A stretch of 64,000 bases of DNA, from NCBI GenBank assembly GCA_020637435.1, contig JACJVW010000001.1, positions 682,001 to 746,000 of the forward strand. Direction: 5' to 3'. Each line of letters starts with the position of its first letter. The stretch's first letter is position 1. The notes under the pieces are model-generated. The model made no database searches. It was not told the DNA's origin and saw only the letters and a program-made list of their open reading frames with translations. Position numbers and translations under genes: made by a program. This stretch comes from Candidatus Woesearchaeota archaeon (GTDB lineage Archaea > Nanobdellota > Nanobdellia > Woesearchaeales > JACJVW01). Shown here piece by piece: positions 15,001-21,775 of the stretch.

Positions 15001-18000
15001 TATCAGTGGAACCTTCTTCGAGCAGTACCTGGATGCTATCTTTGAGGCGTCGACACCTTCAAAGACCGCAAGCGTATTCGATGAAAGATTCACACTACAG
15101 GTTGCGCTCAAAGGTAAGGACGGCGCAGAGACTGTCAACTCAGTATCCATTATGATAACAGACCTCTCCGGCCAGGAGAACTCCGAGACCGTCGATATCA
15201 TCGTAGACAGACAGGGCCCTGGCATCGAGATGCTTAAACCTCTGGGCAAGACTGCTGTCCTTAGGCCGGAAGTAGAAATACAGGTATCTGAACCCGTACA
15301 GGATTGCAAGGTGAAATACGAGTCTGGCACAGGCTCTGTCACGGTCAACATGCTCTCCTCCAGAGGCTCTCAGATACTAGGCACAACATTGCAGAGCGAT
15401 ATCAAAGCCCTTGGAGAGACAGCTCTTGAATTCATCTGCACTGATAGTCTTGGCAATATTAATACAGAGGAATACGCCATTGAAGTAGATACGGTACCTC
15501 CAGAGCTCTTGGCGGTGGAGATGACGTTTGCAGAGGAAAAAGCAAGGACGACATCTTCTGTGCAGTATGAAGTCTTCTACAATCAGACCGTCATAAAGCT
15601 AAAGACTGATGAGGCAGCGTTCTGCAGGTATGGCACTTCCAACGATTACAGCGGCATGGCTCCTTTCGAGAGCTTGGCTCCAGGAAAAGACCATGAGACT
15701 GCATATCTTCCTGTCAAGCACGACGAATCCTATACCTATTATGTGATGTGCGAAGATGAAGCAGGCAATAGAGGTGCAGCGTTCCGGCTTGAGTTCGACG
15801 TAGACCTTGAAGGCCCGGTACGCATCCTTGATATCGCACCTCATGGACCCATGAACAGTAAGAATCCAAAGATCACATTCGCGACGGTCTTCCCGGCATC
15901 ATGTTTAGTCTCTTACGAGAAAGACAATGAATGGCAGGCAGAGGTTTCTGCAAGCCGAAGGAAGATTGACCTCTATAATTATTCGACCACTGCAAGCGCT
16001 CTAGGCCTGACGACTCTGGTAGAGGGAGAGCTGGTCAATCTAAGAGTTGTCTGCACTGATGACGAAGGTATCAGGCAGGCAGGAACCGAAGAGTGGAGCT
16101 TCGTGTATGACAGTCAGATAACTGGACCTTCTATAGACTATCCGGAAGATGGATTCTATACGGACAAAGTCAAGATTGCTGTAGGCGGCACAGTCGAATC
16201 TGGTTCCGAAGTGCAGGTATTCGTCAATAATATCCAGCAGGGTTTCACAGTCACAGTAAATCAGAGCGGCAAATATGCTTTCCAGGATGTGGTCCTTGAG
16301 GCTGGAGAGAATACCATAAAAGTAGCAGCGACAGACGCTGCAGGAAACCGTGCGACTGCTCAGATTGAAGGCTACTATACGACCTCAGGTCCGGTCATCA
16401 TAGGAGTTGTTCCTGTGACTGGTTCGATAGTCGGAAGCGCTCCTGAGATAAAAGCATTCATCGAGGATCCGCAGGACGCAGGCATCGATAGCGTCTCGAC
16501 CACGCTTAGGGTGAAAGATGCGACAGGGGCAGAGTTAGCAGGAACAGTTCAGCTTGACCGTCTGACACTAACGTTTACACCTGCATTACCGCTAACGGAT
16601 GGAGAGTATGAGCTCGTAGCGACTGTATTGGACAATCTGGGTAGATTGGCTGAAAGAACATCTTCCTTCAGTGTAAGCTCAAACCTCCCGGAGATCATCC
16701 TAACTGCGCCTGAAGAATGGGCAGGTATTGTCACGACATCCAACAAACAGCAGTTCGCTGGAGACATCAATTCCCTTGTCCCCATCACAAAAGCTCAGCA
16801 CGATATACGTTCAAGCAAGACCAACCTGTGCGAAGGAAACCCTTGCGATGCCGACGGACATATAGCCTTTGACTTTGAGAAACCATTGCCTACTGAAGGG
16901 CTCAACGCATACAACTTCATGGTCATGAACGAGCTTGATCCCGACAACTTCAATCTCTACCTTGGTGAGATCATCAGGGATACAGAAGGAATTGAAGAGA
17001 TGGATATCAAAGTGGACAGTTCTATCGAATACCTTGCCACACGTATGGGCATCCAGTCTGCTGTAAGCAGGGGCGAAAGGTATATCGATTTCGTCAACAA
17101 CAGGGAGCCTTCCATAAATGTGACCTTTACCGAGAAGACAATCCTTGTAACATACTCGCTTAAGGACGCGATAGGGAATTCAATTCCAGTCGAGCTTGTA
17201 GAGAACCGCTTCGGTCAATTCTACACCTTTAAGCCGACTTCGCCCCTCACTTCAGATGGAGAGTATTATTTCGAGATAGATGTCACCGACCCCTACGGTA
17301 ATCCTCTTGAGGCAAGGCCGGTCACAAGGACCTTCATCGTCGATACTGTTGACCCTATAGTAACGCTTGTGGAGCCTGCTACTGGAGAAGTGGTGAAGAA
17401 GACTTCAACGTCGCTCAAACTTGCGCTCAGCGAATCCTCGACGCTCAAGGAAGTGTATACGAATGATGTATATGTCGATGGCATCTATGATGGCACCTTC
17501 AAAGACCAGATAACAAAATCTCTCAAAGTGGACGACGGGGCAGTGACACTCAAAGTCATCGTTGAGGATTACGCAGGAAACAGGGGAGAAGCTACAGTCC
17601 AATATGTCGTCGTGACCAAACCTCTGGTCATAGACCTCGTAGCACCCACCCACAGCGTAGCAAGTACACAGCCCTACGCGGTAAAGATAAACACGACCAG
17701 GCCTGCTGAGTGCAGATACAATATAGACCGGTCGCTAAGATTTGACGACATGACCCTAAGCTTCGAGTCATCAGATAAGCTCCTGCACATCATCCCTTCA
17801 CTTGCTCAGGAAGTCCGAATCTATATAGCCTGTGTGGACATCTATGGGTATGATGCAGCAAAGAACTACAAACTGACCCTAGACACAGACAGTCCTGGTT
17901 TCACAAATGTTGAAGTCATACCTTCTGTCGTGACTGAGACAAATGAAGTGACCTTCAAAGTTGAGACCGACGAGCCGACCATCTGCGTATTCAAAGACCA

Positions 18001-21000
18001 CGAGGGCAATGAATATCAGTTCCCAGGCTATCTGGCTGCGCAGTTTGAGAAAGAAAACTCAGTGACTGCCACTACCCCTGTTGAGAAAGGGGAATATGAC
18101 TATCAGATCCAGTGCGAGGATCAGGGACCGCTGTACACCGGATGGAGAGTGGTCAATGTCAACGTCAATCTAGACGAAGCGTATGCGATAGTCGACAATA
18201 CGCCGCGGTTCTTCCCGAACAACAAGGCAAAACTCAATATCTCTGCAAATAAAGAGTCATATTGCTTCTATGGATTGACCGCTTCTGTATCCGACAGGAA
18301 AGTGATGACCACAAACAACGGCTACAATTTCCTTGAACCCATAACGGTAAGCGGCGATGGAAGGTATTCTTATCATATATTCTGTTCCATGGTCTCCGAC
18401 CCGTCTCAATTCAAAGAGCTTGATGTCAGCTTCATTGTGGACCGGTCAATCCCGTATATGCTCTATGTGAACATCACCAATCCGGAGATGAATAACACCT
18501 TGTACTCCTACCGGACAGACAAGCTTTATGGTGCCTGGAAGGGTTTCGACAATGAGACCAACATCTCCCGGTACCATTGGTCGATATACGAGAATAAAGG
18601 CTTCGCTGGTGACGACTTCATCGTATCAGGTTTCACGACCTCCGAGTCAGACTGGTTAACTGGTCTGACGCTCAAAAATGAATCAAGATACTTCCTAAGG
18701 GTCATGGCTCAGAACGGAGCAGGCATCTGGAGCATCAATATGACCAGCGCCAATATCGAGATCGATACCAGTCTGCGCGGCACGGTTGACGATGAAGACG
18801 ATGACGGCACAATCGATCCTCAGTGTGCAGATGGCACTCAAAACGGTGAGGAGACAGATGTGGACTGCGGAGGAACTTTCTGCAGGCCTTGTCGTGCCGG
18901 TGAGATGTGTCTGCTTGATGAAGATTGCGATACTGGACTCTGCGACATAGACACAGGCAGTCTTGGATTCCTTGGTGACAAGATCTGCATCGAAGTGAAT
19001 GAAGAGTGTAACCCGAACAAAGACAAGGACTGCGACGGTATCCCTAACGAGGATGACGATGACATCGATGGCGACGGCAAACCCAACGATGAAGACCCTG
19101 ATGATGATAATGACGGGCTATGCGATACACTCAACAGCCCACTGAATGGCGATGAATGTGAAGACCAGGACTTCGACGATGACGGTGACGGCATCCCTGA
19201 TGACCAGGACCCCGATACTGATGATGATCTTGACAATGACGGCACCAAGAATGATGACGATGATGACATCGATGGTGACGGCATCCCTAACAACAAGGAT
19301 CCTGACGATGACAATGACGGTCTGTGCGATACTCCTGACAGTCCGCTGAATGATGATTCATGTGATCCTGAGCGGGACACTGATGGTGACGGCATTCCTG
19401 ACAAGCACGACCCTGATAGGGATGGCGACGGCGATCCAGATAATTTCGACGATGACGGCGGTCTTAAGGACGATGATGGAGATGGCATCCCTAACATACA
19501 CGACCCTGACAAAGACGGTGACGGTGATGTGGATAATTTTGAAAACGTAGTGACTGACCCAAATAGAGACACTGACGGCGACGGCATCCGTGATGTTGAT
19601 GATGATGACATTGACGGTGACGGAATTAAGAACGGTCACGACCCTGATGTTGATGGCGACGGTAGACCAGACAACTTCGAGACCGTAGTCAAAGACAATA
19701 AGAAAGATACCGACGGTGACGGCATCCCTGACATCAATGAAAGAGATATTGATGATGACGGCATCCCTAATGGTCTTGACGATGATGTCGATGGTGACGG
19801 CAAGAAAGACAATGAAGGCTTCAAGGACGATGTAGAAGACTCCGATGGCGACGGCATCCCTGACATCAATGACGATGATATCGACGGCGACGGCATCAAG
19901 AATGGTGACGATCCGGATGTTGACGGCGACGGGGAAGTAGACCAGTTCGACCCAATAGATCCTGAGGGAGATATCGACGGTGACGGCATCCCTAACATAG
20001 ACGATGACGACATTGACGGTGATGGCGAGAAGAACAGCGATGACTTGGACAGCAATGGCGACGGCATCCCTGACCAGCCAGGCACCGACACAGATGATGA
20101 CAACAACGGTAAGGATGATACCAAAGACAATAGAGGAGATGATCTCGACAAGGATGGCGTCAAGAACGAAGAAGATGATGACATCGACGGCGACGGTCTA
20201 AAGAACTCTGAAGACCCCGACGATGACAATGACGGTCTTTGCGACACCCCTGACAGCCCTCTAAATGAAGGGGTTTGCGTCGGCGAAGACTTGGACGATG
20301 ACGGCGATGGCATGGTCGACCATGAGGACAAAGATACCAACGACGATCTTGACAATGATGGCTTAAAGAACTCCGAAGACCCTGACATGGACGGCGACGG
20401 CATCCTCAATGAGAATGACCTGGATAATGATAATGATGGCATCCCTAACGACCAGGATGATGACAGCAATAATAACGGTATCCTTGACATAGAAGAGGAT
20501 GATGATAATGACGGAATGGCTAATGGCTGGGAAGAGCGTCACGGACTCAATTCTGACGACCCCAAAGACGCTTCACAAGATAAGGATGGCGACGGCCTGA
20601 CCAATCTGGAAGAGTACCGGCTCAAAGACTCACAGTGGAAAAAGTCTACTGACCCTACGAAAGCGGATACAGATGGAGATGGATGGAGTGACAAGAAAGA
20701 AGTGGATGCTGGCACCAATCCTCTTGATCCCGATGACCACCCGACCAACTGGTGGCTCATCATCCTGCTCATCATCCTGATACTGGTGGTTCTTGGCGTA
20801 GGAGGCTACATAGGCTACCAGAAGTACACAGAGATGGAGAAGTCAAAGACGGCGAAGCTGCCTCCTCTGCCGCCGCCCCGGCCGGCTCCAAAACCAAGCG
20901 CCCCTGTTCCTCCTGGAGCGAGGCCACCTCTGCCTGTACCGGTCAATAAGCCGGCAGGTCCATTAACCAAGGAGCAGCTTGTCTCAAGATTCATAGATAT

Positions 21001-21775
21001 AAAGAAGCTAACGCCTGAACAGCAGAAGCGATTGCAGGAGATAACCCTGCAGGATGTCCAAAAAGCGATCGCTAACAAACCTGTACCTGAAGCAAGAACA
21101 GCCATCATAGACCTGCTAAAACCGGTGCTACCAAAAAAAGAAGAGAAACCGGGAGAAGAGTGGATCCCCTTCAACAAGATAAAACAGAACCGCATAGAGA
21201 AATACATCCCCCTTAAGGATTTGAGCGCCTCTGAACAGAGAGTACTCAAAGAGATGAGTCTTGCCGACATCGACAAGTTCTTCGACGGCAAGACAAAAGA
21301 GCAGGCTAAAGCCGACCTATCCAAACTTTCCGGAAAGGTTTCCTCTGGCAGCGACGTCTTCGATAAGCTTGACCAGATAAATAAAAGATCAAAAGTCAAC
21401 AAAGACCATAAAGAAGTAAGGGACGTGCTCAAGAGCCTGCAAGGAGTCAACAAAAGTTCCCTCAACAAAGATTCGGAGGCATTCAAGAAACTCAACAAGG
21501 TCATAGGTAAGACACCATCCCTATCGACCCTGAATAACCTGCACAAGATAAGTACATTGGAGACGATCCCTACAGCTCATCTAAAGAAGACCCTCTCAGA
21601 CCTGACGAACAAAGACAATCTGCCGGCAAAGACACAATCTAAGATAATAAATACCCTTATCAAAGACAAGAAAGTGAGTCATGAAGAAGTCCACAAGACC
21701 CTTGATGAGATGAAAGACACCAAAGTGTTGCATCCAAATAAAGTGCATCATATCAAGAAAGAGTTGAAAAAATGA
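2..21775 (+). CDS. giant Ig-repeat surface protein with Ca-binding stalk, C-terminal membrane anchor (5' partial)
   Basis: The frame is open from base 2, so the first ATG at 56 is not the real start and the gene begins left of the window. From that ATG there are 7,239 residues, roughly 0.8 MDa. Residues ~1-6240 are tandem Ig-like beta modules of about 95 residues, most ending in a D-x-A-G-N type turn, with many N-x-S/T sequons. Around residues 6255-6330 is a cysteine-rich segment of the DGxxNGxExDVDCGG type. Residues ~6340-6895 are Asp-rich DxDGDGIPD repeats like thrombospondin type 3 calcium sites. A single helix (~6899-6921) is followed by a Pro-rich linker and a basic helical tail of about 315 residues. 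Topology (outside, helix, inside) is inferred. It heads an operon with four pilin-like genes, the first overlapping by 4 nt. Likely roles are cell-surface adhesion, a stalk or an S-layer associated fibre; the exact role is unknown. Confidence 0.9.
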   Translation, partial: VKSRTGVENVSVWDFNLDMTATSVISWSPENEEYTEDRTKSVAFTFRDLSKLTLATLKDLASNKLYDITPYTYTKDFVTYAYEVNESFAGSYPFYMKVESGFLPATRSSFTMGFEGPVEIFEARINGASINAPGVCTDCGFDHPMDSITNYIVEVWGEADFGSFKKVDFDMQVNPTTFKAGLGADYKEIGYDFSLNGDIVEYFIFRPRPPAAFIDTKYELRVRGLLMNVPGGGRESDETISFVVDNLNPYAQIEEPVQTGQAFYTSGNSVNISGIWSDIPNKPSTIGTLDQIYIYTGSDPTLLVADEISLLNNNNGEFKKENVPVLQGENLVLVKVLDKTGHVYVTNISVYSDTAQPTIQILPVGLQQWNQQYVTRSSSFTANITTSREGYLTVALGKIRKINAKPIFPYDCVNPLDCPLMPYSFNEELSGLVTGLNLVSANITDRYGQTETGSVEIIYDRTAPKIEYFYPKVSSGTPTTGNANMVIEAHIDEQGSAIDPIATNVTVCTSGGCQRKTLGDTYSDSTKFTLIDDVIYFKGLVGGENKFYFEIYDLAGNMVKKDFTVFLTSDSPTMKDLVQPNTLFVGDATPGIIFEYLDSVNISSISLANVGTSETRDLTSSFIPSNSNKRYSFEIPDSQPLTTGKHELTVQASNFAYIDGELKTSMRAFYIDLLPPSILTFEANDLRNGFITSNPASFTGTFTENFADLGSIESIELSIVRDTGSKSTTKLDVSDGTALFVEGDHYRFHFTGVTILPNTVTASLMIRDKAGNRAYRNISVLYDPNAPSVGLIPKEGYYEEDGKYYSNSTTVDFVGFVGEPSTVTVYYRPGPGTSYLTLEKPNIDGEFTFQLPLTLLGLWEVYFSAEDLAEHVTDSNTVSMYIDLAAPVCNISQLSPYKHNDTVGTTSIRFELPCSDLYSGFGTTVATAKKKFNIIVNNISKGTAGTYDFDLGRYVYTAIGLKEGKNEFILQVKDNVGNSHTASWEYWVDTNAPLLISAYPDEIIGEPQPRLRLEYMTQAELIQYALSGNGENLDLRSSFSTTDYLVHTYQFPKDLVANSMYSLDIRAKKYPFGDDRNAARNQYRFMYDTENPVVFIDSTPTVTGTRDIPITGYVRDNGDIDRVVIQVNTQAPVTLEKGDLSYSSGKYIFSHSINLNLPSANQVKVTAYDTVGNSHTETVSIGLDVQFPFISLYTRLAMDQGIYYTSVRSITIYGKVSEPSTIKAYNYDEVTFETKETSVTGTKDGDFSFSYTTLVEGKNVVWIEAADTVSNVNRSNNITIIYDPDAPVCNILSPANLDKIGQTAVDVYADCSTTYAPFNISSLKFQVNGMTASFTEFTGSGDFSAQNTVLDVDADGVMDNQISLCVANIAGKTGCTGAWKVTVNTNLPQFDRVNSPPRYTDNVTEMIDFKFREAVDLTSLSISAIDMLSRVSSTDSRQFVGIPSPGYEEKDHIMVIKAKKKDFGTDVMTYSYAFTVDVTSPAVTIDGPTNVLLRNSSFRVSGTCTDNVLVEKVELLRSSTPDGTKTRLASPECIAGKYEYEGRLSSKSNYFEVKVYDELGHTASAQVTISYDDNGPTPLLTTEQGTLYDEIYYVNQQNINILASVDEVATLTLHKEGAASEALGQSSLPVTKAVILTPGTNIYTLTAVDLAGNAHTSNQLIIYYDNTVPSCSLDIARPANGTTLGVNRITWEMFCSDESPLVLDGFKQVQLTNNDGISILKNGRYDSETKQFTYSGLTLADGLNTLNFSLSDMAGNKRKIEMVYAVDTTPPGFGQLVAPTTYTNDATPKVSFAYSEDVALTRVRLTRVTDDLVSYFTGGPRNFEYTLTDSLVDGDYTLEVGAVKSGFGTIASTTRMSFTVDTTPPTVDFPGAMTISRFKAYELPIKASDKNPLDSVDVWLNTEYLGRFEMAGPELLLPLTLNQPANTIKAIVYDAAGNPSAEKTLQVQLDELIDTPDAWVTGMLQDGNGYYYTATKPVRLFGRISEVSDVTLKDYDPASFNTKTANVGTDMPAGDFSYDYSAVHTGLNELYYEITDAAANTAASNKVLVVYDAALPSCQITAPASRATLGESVIDIKASCGSGQIPLYNASVVLNGESLGDVVLSDIGLVSAQGLLKTGSNSIEVCVMNYALKSGCKQWTVTHDPSVPVFKSLVEPAEVDEYGIFTDDTTPKIIFEFVDKAELDFVSLGGTALPLGSFETSDDRRFTFQSDDVAAGDKELIIQATKLGYGLSKSNNTFNIHIDTAHPTVAIGGSKTVLTNVQEYVIDGTCSDNYFIKKLDIYSNDRKVGSVDCVGGNEGAQGAFAFTMRLTSPTNTIKVVAYDELDHASEDTVTIAFDIDGTYPTLDQLPFTFKEGIYYTNKSSYTFTGSVGEEAVIKYYHQGIEQSIGKKVGGFSIPVTFQSGLNEFYLESVDNAGNVITGETVIINYDAGSPVCENILQISQVGINRIDVEVRCIDAETGIYDDTIVFSVNGAKVTGGTYYEDDYTYRKTNVALQDGDNTLSLSVTDLAGNGAIVSWTVNVDPTKATFNRLQEPPLYTNDVTPLLRFAWVDKVDLNLVTLTGPGDITSQFTTSDNMVFSYNIASPLSTGKYTLKIDATKQLPGSTKTTVSEIFYIDTIAPLIVFKNTAASVNDSEFKVILDASDNYGVDHVNIFVDGDLQTSLTPESRVFEQTVTLAPGANTVTAIAYDVAGNPSATAQYSVTLDTAALDINIWLRGIFKGNDGYYYTSVKPLRIYGEVQEQMDVMLKNFDPDAFSTKTASLGSKNPGMPFSYDYSTLVNGINEISLLGTDGAGNRFESDKLLVVYDNRAPTCTEQYPARNAVLGMSAVQIEARCLASVTPLLNSTIKVNGILIGESTIEDSGLVHGLATLAPGNNDIEVCVYNYAQLKACVTWAVKHDPEVPAFEKLLAPIYLDGFGHFTTENSPLIEFNYIDDTELTSMTIDGVAVPLSTVSTLNDNKFTYQSSELATGSHELALKAKKNGFGVTESLDKVTFSIDSSNPTVSISGPKTAITNNQTLYIYGTCSDNFFLEDIEVYKNGRKVGSARCVGGDLGASGTYGFEMALSIGSNAIQVKAYDEMENMAEDTATITLDKVGSVPEFKDISLTFTGGVYYTNQQSVQLPASIKEESTIKLTHDGTQSTIGTKNGIFDVPVTLKAGLNELFLTAIDNAGNIEDGKTIKVIYDATPPVCENIRDIREVGVAKIDIEVRCIDADSGVHTTELKVNSAVVTGGRYYDEENVFRQSNVRLQDGSNNLMLSVTDLAGNPASLSWSVTVDPTKATYDQLHAPPLYSRDTTPLIQFGFLDVVDLNKVSLTGPGDITSSFTTSDNKVFSYTVGSALAEGKYTLQIEATKQLPGSTKTTISEIFYIDTTGPQVSLKNTDLAVNTPEYMLVIDARDGNGVESVHISVNGDLQAIVGPQSITFEQEITLVPGENSISVVAYDAAGNPSAPVSYTLTLDTSALDIFMWIQDLTKDSDGYYYTSKKPLRVFGEVQEEMVVLLRNYDPASFNTATASIGQKFPGLPFSYDYSSLHTGINQISLQGTDTSGNTFESTSGNVIYDAKAPVCTVVQPANNAKLGSSTITIEAMCTASVSPLFNATIKVNGAIIPDIHFEKSGLVQGATDLVAGSNSIEVCILNYAQAEDCVSWSVTHDPDAPAFDGFTSPSYVEGYGYFTDKTTTAVEFSYAESAALTAFTVDATAIPLGGITASNDRRFSIASVDLAPGTHTLKVKAKKKDFGVSESEDTIIVHVDTAYPTISLAGADSILTNNNTLQLSGSCSDNYFVKTIEIHNNGRKVGTTRCVGGDAGETGVFTYEYELNRGANAIVVKILDELDHVAQDSVTVTVDTSGAMPQFKEPELKFLGGFYYTNAASVTLPASVSEQAEITLVQNNNPTSLGQKNQDFPVDITLSPSINSFYMLARDAASNVLISDTIMVIYDNVAPICINRLPIEKVGEQSIDLQIECYDADSPLDTSTFQLKLNGKAVSGGKYTISDRLFTKDNLVLIKGANEISLYVEDFAGNAYTLNWNVSVDTDVPIYIKLDSPLPYTNDRTPVIEFAFMDQVDLQSVKITKQGEIKDLFTSIDSRTFTYKVPGDNQLEESLYTLDIEATKKPYGAFASKIKETFYVDLTPPTVDIQNKPQNVNSQEYEVIIQARDNRLIDYVEISINDNPLGKFYPEGSVLKETITLIGSSNNIKAVAYDKAGNPSNPDEVIISFDSSVPLTSLWIEELFVSTDGAAYTNKEKVMLDAFTSNLTSITVMKNDKKLQDLDGQKQGLFEFEVTLTRGMNEIYYTARDNYGNQNNSNEVYIVYDTVAPKILRSVPSNNEVIGTPEYTIEFDIADELSPINTSSIVLEIKNSKTIIADHTYDGGTISYRIRPTDLEDGNNVITLSVADIAGNRLQDSVNLGLDASIPKFDRFYSPEDYYINDATPLYDFKYLEQVLLNQVLLNGQDYLTKFSTKDTKRYTYEEQTPLSEQEHGLLVKAVKKTTPGTSSHDELFFIVDQTAPVPVISGGVTATMPSCTFMVSGTFTENFKVDTAQYRIDAGAGKPIYFSDQDGQKTFEGEITLSRPYTQYNLGIVMVDKAGNAKQVNTSVSCDPEAPMIEISTPKMFINTPTAQIDIQINERANIILEIDNVNATIGVKEKAFSHSTTLSPGISNIKAYAVDDVGHIAKSNTLFINYDNVAPQIVGISPEQGDTVGPRTTIYVSVIDEGTGVDPSSVEWKLNTLAKGKGAAIDEETFAFSPATGDLFTDQVNTISFTAKDLAGNEVRKEWSFNVDADVPSFLGLFEPPRYTNDTTPNLLVRYGDASTITSANLAGIGTLVFSSTDNLEFRSSISSPLDEKLHRLTLKAKKAISGTAAESSNTVEFIVDTTAPEVSINDKVPEYSADLDLLVYGTWSDKNGIENVQITVNNALPVEVEMVDTIRKTYTSTVRLNRDENLVTVIVKDKAGNTRSAQKKVYLSTSLPLITIDAVSDSISAGAGRFKTTKNSVNISGTFFEQYLDAIFEASTPSKTASVFDERFTLQVALKGKDGAETVNSVSIMITDLSGQENSETVDIIVDRQGPGIEMLKPLGKTAVLRPEVEIQVSEPVQDCKVKYESGTGSVTVNMLSSRGSQILGTTLQSDIKALGETALEFICTDSLGNINTEEYAIEVDTVPPELLAVEMTFAEEKARTTSSVQYEVFYNQTVIKLKTDEAAFCRYGTSNDYSGMAPFESLAPGKDHETAYLPVKHDESYTYYVMCEDEAGNRGAAFRLEFDVDLEGPVRILDIAPHGPMNSKNPKITFATVFPASCLVSYEKDNEWQAEVSASRRKIDLYNYSTTASALGLTTLVEGELVNLRVVCTDDEGIRQAGTEEWSFVYDSQITGPSIDYPEDGFYTDKVKIAVGGTVESGSEVQVFVNNIQQGFTVTVNQSGKYAFQDVVLEAGENTIKVAATDAAGNRATAQIEGYYTTSGPVIIGVVPVTGSIVGSAPEIKAFIEDPQDAGIDSVSTTLRVKDATGAELAGTVQLDRLTLTFTPALPLTDGEYELVATVLDNLGRLAERTSSFSVSSNLPEIILTAPEEWAGIVTTSNKQQFAGDINSLVPITKAQHDIRSSKTNLCEGNPCDADGHIAFDFEKPLPTEGLNAYNFMVMNELDPDNFNLYLGEIIRDTEGIEEMDIKVDSSIEYLATRMGIQSAVSRGERYIDFVNNREPSINVTFTEKTILVTYSLKDAIGNSIPVELVENRFGQFYTFKPTSPLTSDGEYYFEIDVTDPYGNPLEARPVTRTFIVDTVDPIVTLVEPATGEVVKKTSTSLKLALSESSTLKEVYTNDVYVDGIYDGTFKDQITKSLKVDDGAVTLKVIVEDYAGNRGEATVQYVVVTKPLVIDLVAPTHSVASTQPYAVKINTTRPAECRYNIDRSLRFDDMTLSFESSDKLLHIIPSLAQEVRIYIACVDIYGYDAAKNYKLTLDTDSPGFTNVEVIPSVVTETNEVTFKVETDEPTICVFKDHEGNEYQFPGYLAAQFEKENSVTATTPVEKGEYDYQIQCEDQGPLYTGWRVVNVNVNLDEAYAIVDNTPRFFPNNKAKLNISANKESYCFYGLTASVSDRKVMTTNNGYNFLEPITVSGDGRYSYHIFCSMVSDPSQFKELDVSFIVDRSIPYMLYVNITNPEMNNTLYSYRTDKLYGAWKGFDNETNISRYHWSIYENKGFAGDDFIVSGFTTSESDWLTGLTLKNESRYFLRVMAQNGAGIWSINMTSANIEIDTSLRGTVDDEDDDGTIDPQCADGTQNGEETDVDCGGTFCRPCRAGEMCLLDEDCDTGLCDIDTGSLGFLGDKICIEVNEECNPNKDKDCDGIPNEDDDDIDGDGKPNDEDPDDDNDGLCDTLNSPLNGDECEDQDFDDDGDGIPDDQDPDTDDDLDNDGTKNDDDDDIDGDGIPNNKDPDDDNDGLCDTPDSPLNDDSCDPERDTDGDGIPDKHDPDRDGDGDPDNFDDDGGLKDDDGDGIPNIHDPDKDGDGDVDNFENVVTDPNRDTDGDGIRDVDDDDIDGDGIKNGHDPDVDGDGRPDNFETVVKDNKKDTDGDGIPDINERDIDDDGIPNGLDDDVDGDGKKDNEGFKDDVEDSDGDGIPDINDDDIDGDGIKNGDDPDVDGDGEVDQFDPIDPEGDIDGDGIPNIDDDDIDGDGEKNSDDLDSNGDGIPDQPGTDTDDDNNGKDDTKDNRGDDLDKDGVKNEEDDDIDGDGLKNSEDPDDDNDGLCDTPDSPLNEGVCVGEDLDDDGDGMVDHEDKDTNDDLDNDGLKNSEDPDMDGDGILNENDLDNDNDGIPNDQDDDSNNNGILDIEEDDDNDGMANGWEERHGLNSDDPKDASQDKDGDGLTNLEEYRLKDSQWKKSTDPTKADTDGDGWSDKKEVDAGTNPLDPDDHPTNWWLIILLIILILVVLGVGGYIGYQKYTEMEKSKTAKLPPLPPPRPAPKPSAPVPPGARPPLPVPVNKPAGPLTKEQLVSRFIDIKKLTPEQQKRLQEITLQDVQKAIANKPVPEARTAIIDLLKPVLPKKEEKPGEEWIPFNKIKQNRIEKYIPLKDLSASEQRVLKEMSLADIDKFFDGKTKEQAKADLSKLSGKVSSGSDVFDKLDQINKRSKVNKDHKEVRDVLKSLQGVNKSSLNKDSEAFKKLNKVIGKTPSLSTLNNLHKISTLETIPTAHLKKTLSDLTNKDNLPAKTQSKIINTLIKDKKVSHEEVHKTLDEMKDTKVLHPNKVHHIKKELKK
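4196..14398 (+). repeat. hierarchical internal repeat of the giant gene (~2.27 kb unit made of two ~1.1 kb halves)
   Basis: A module opening with a Y/F-T-N/D-D-x-T-P motif recurs at nt 4196, 5345, 6494, 7616, 8765, 9881, 11030, 12152, 13285 and 14399. Spacings alternate 1149, 1149, 1122, 1149, 1116, 1149, 1122, then 1133 and 1114. From 5345 to 12152 the even and odd halves are of different type, giving a 2265-2271 nt (about 756 residue) super-repeat present three times. Some segments are nearly identical between copies, for example the GPGDITS...KQLPGSTKTT stretches near 7690-7840 and 9955-10105. This is repetition at protein level; codons have diverged. Confidence 0.85.
18781..20745 (+). repeat. 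Asp-rich calcium-binding (TSP3-like) repeat tract
   Basis: This coding tract repeats DxDGDGIPD/DDDDIDGDGIxN units with almost no hydrophobic residues apart from regular Ile/Leu/Val. This matches the thrombospondin type 3 / EF-hand-like calcium loops seen in bacterial and archaeal surface proteins. The DNA is correspondingly low in complexity (GAC/GAT-GGY), which creates long false reading frames on the opposite strand. Confidence 0.85.

Noticed and set aside
18838..20490. Two long Ser/Pro-rich reading frames on the minus strand (257 and 284 codons)
   Set aside because: They are exact antisense shadows of the GAC/GAT-rich calcium repeat tract of the giant gene; low-complexity codons prevent stops.
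18781..20745. CRISPR-like regular repetition
   Set aside because: Repeats are in frame protein repeats with no conserved palindromic repeat or unique equal-length spacers.
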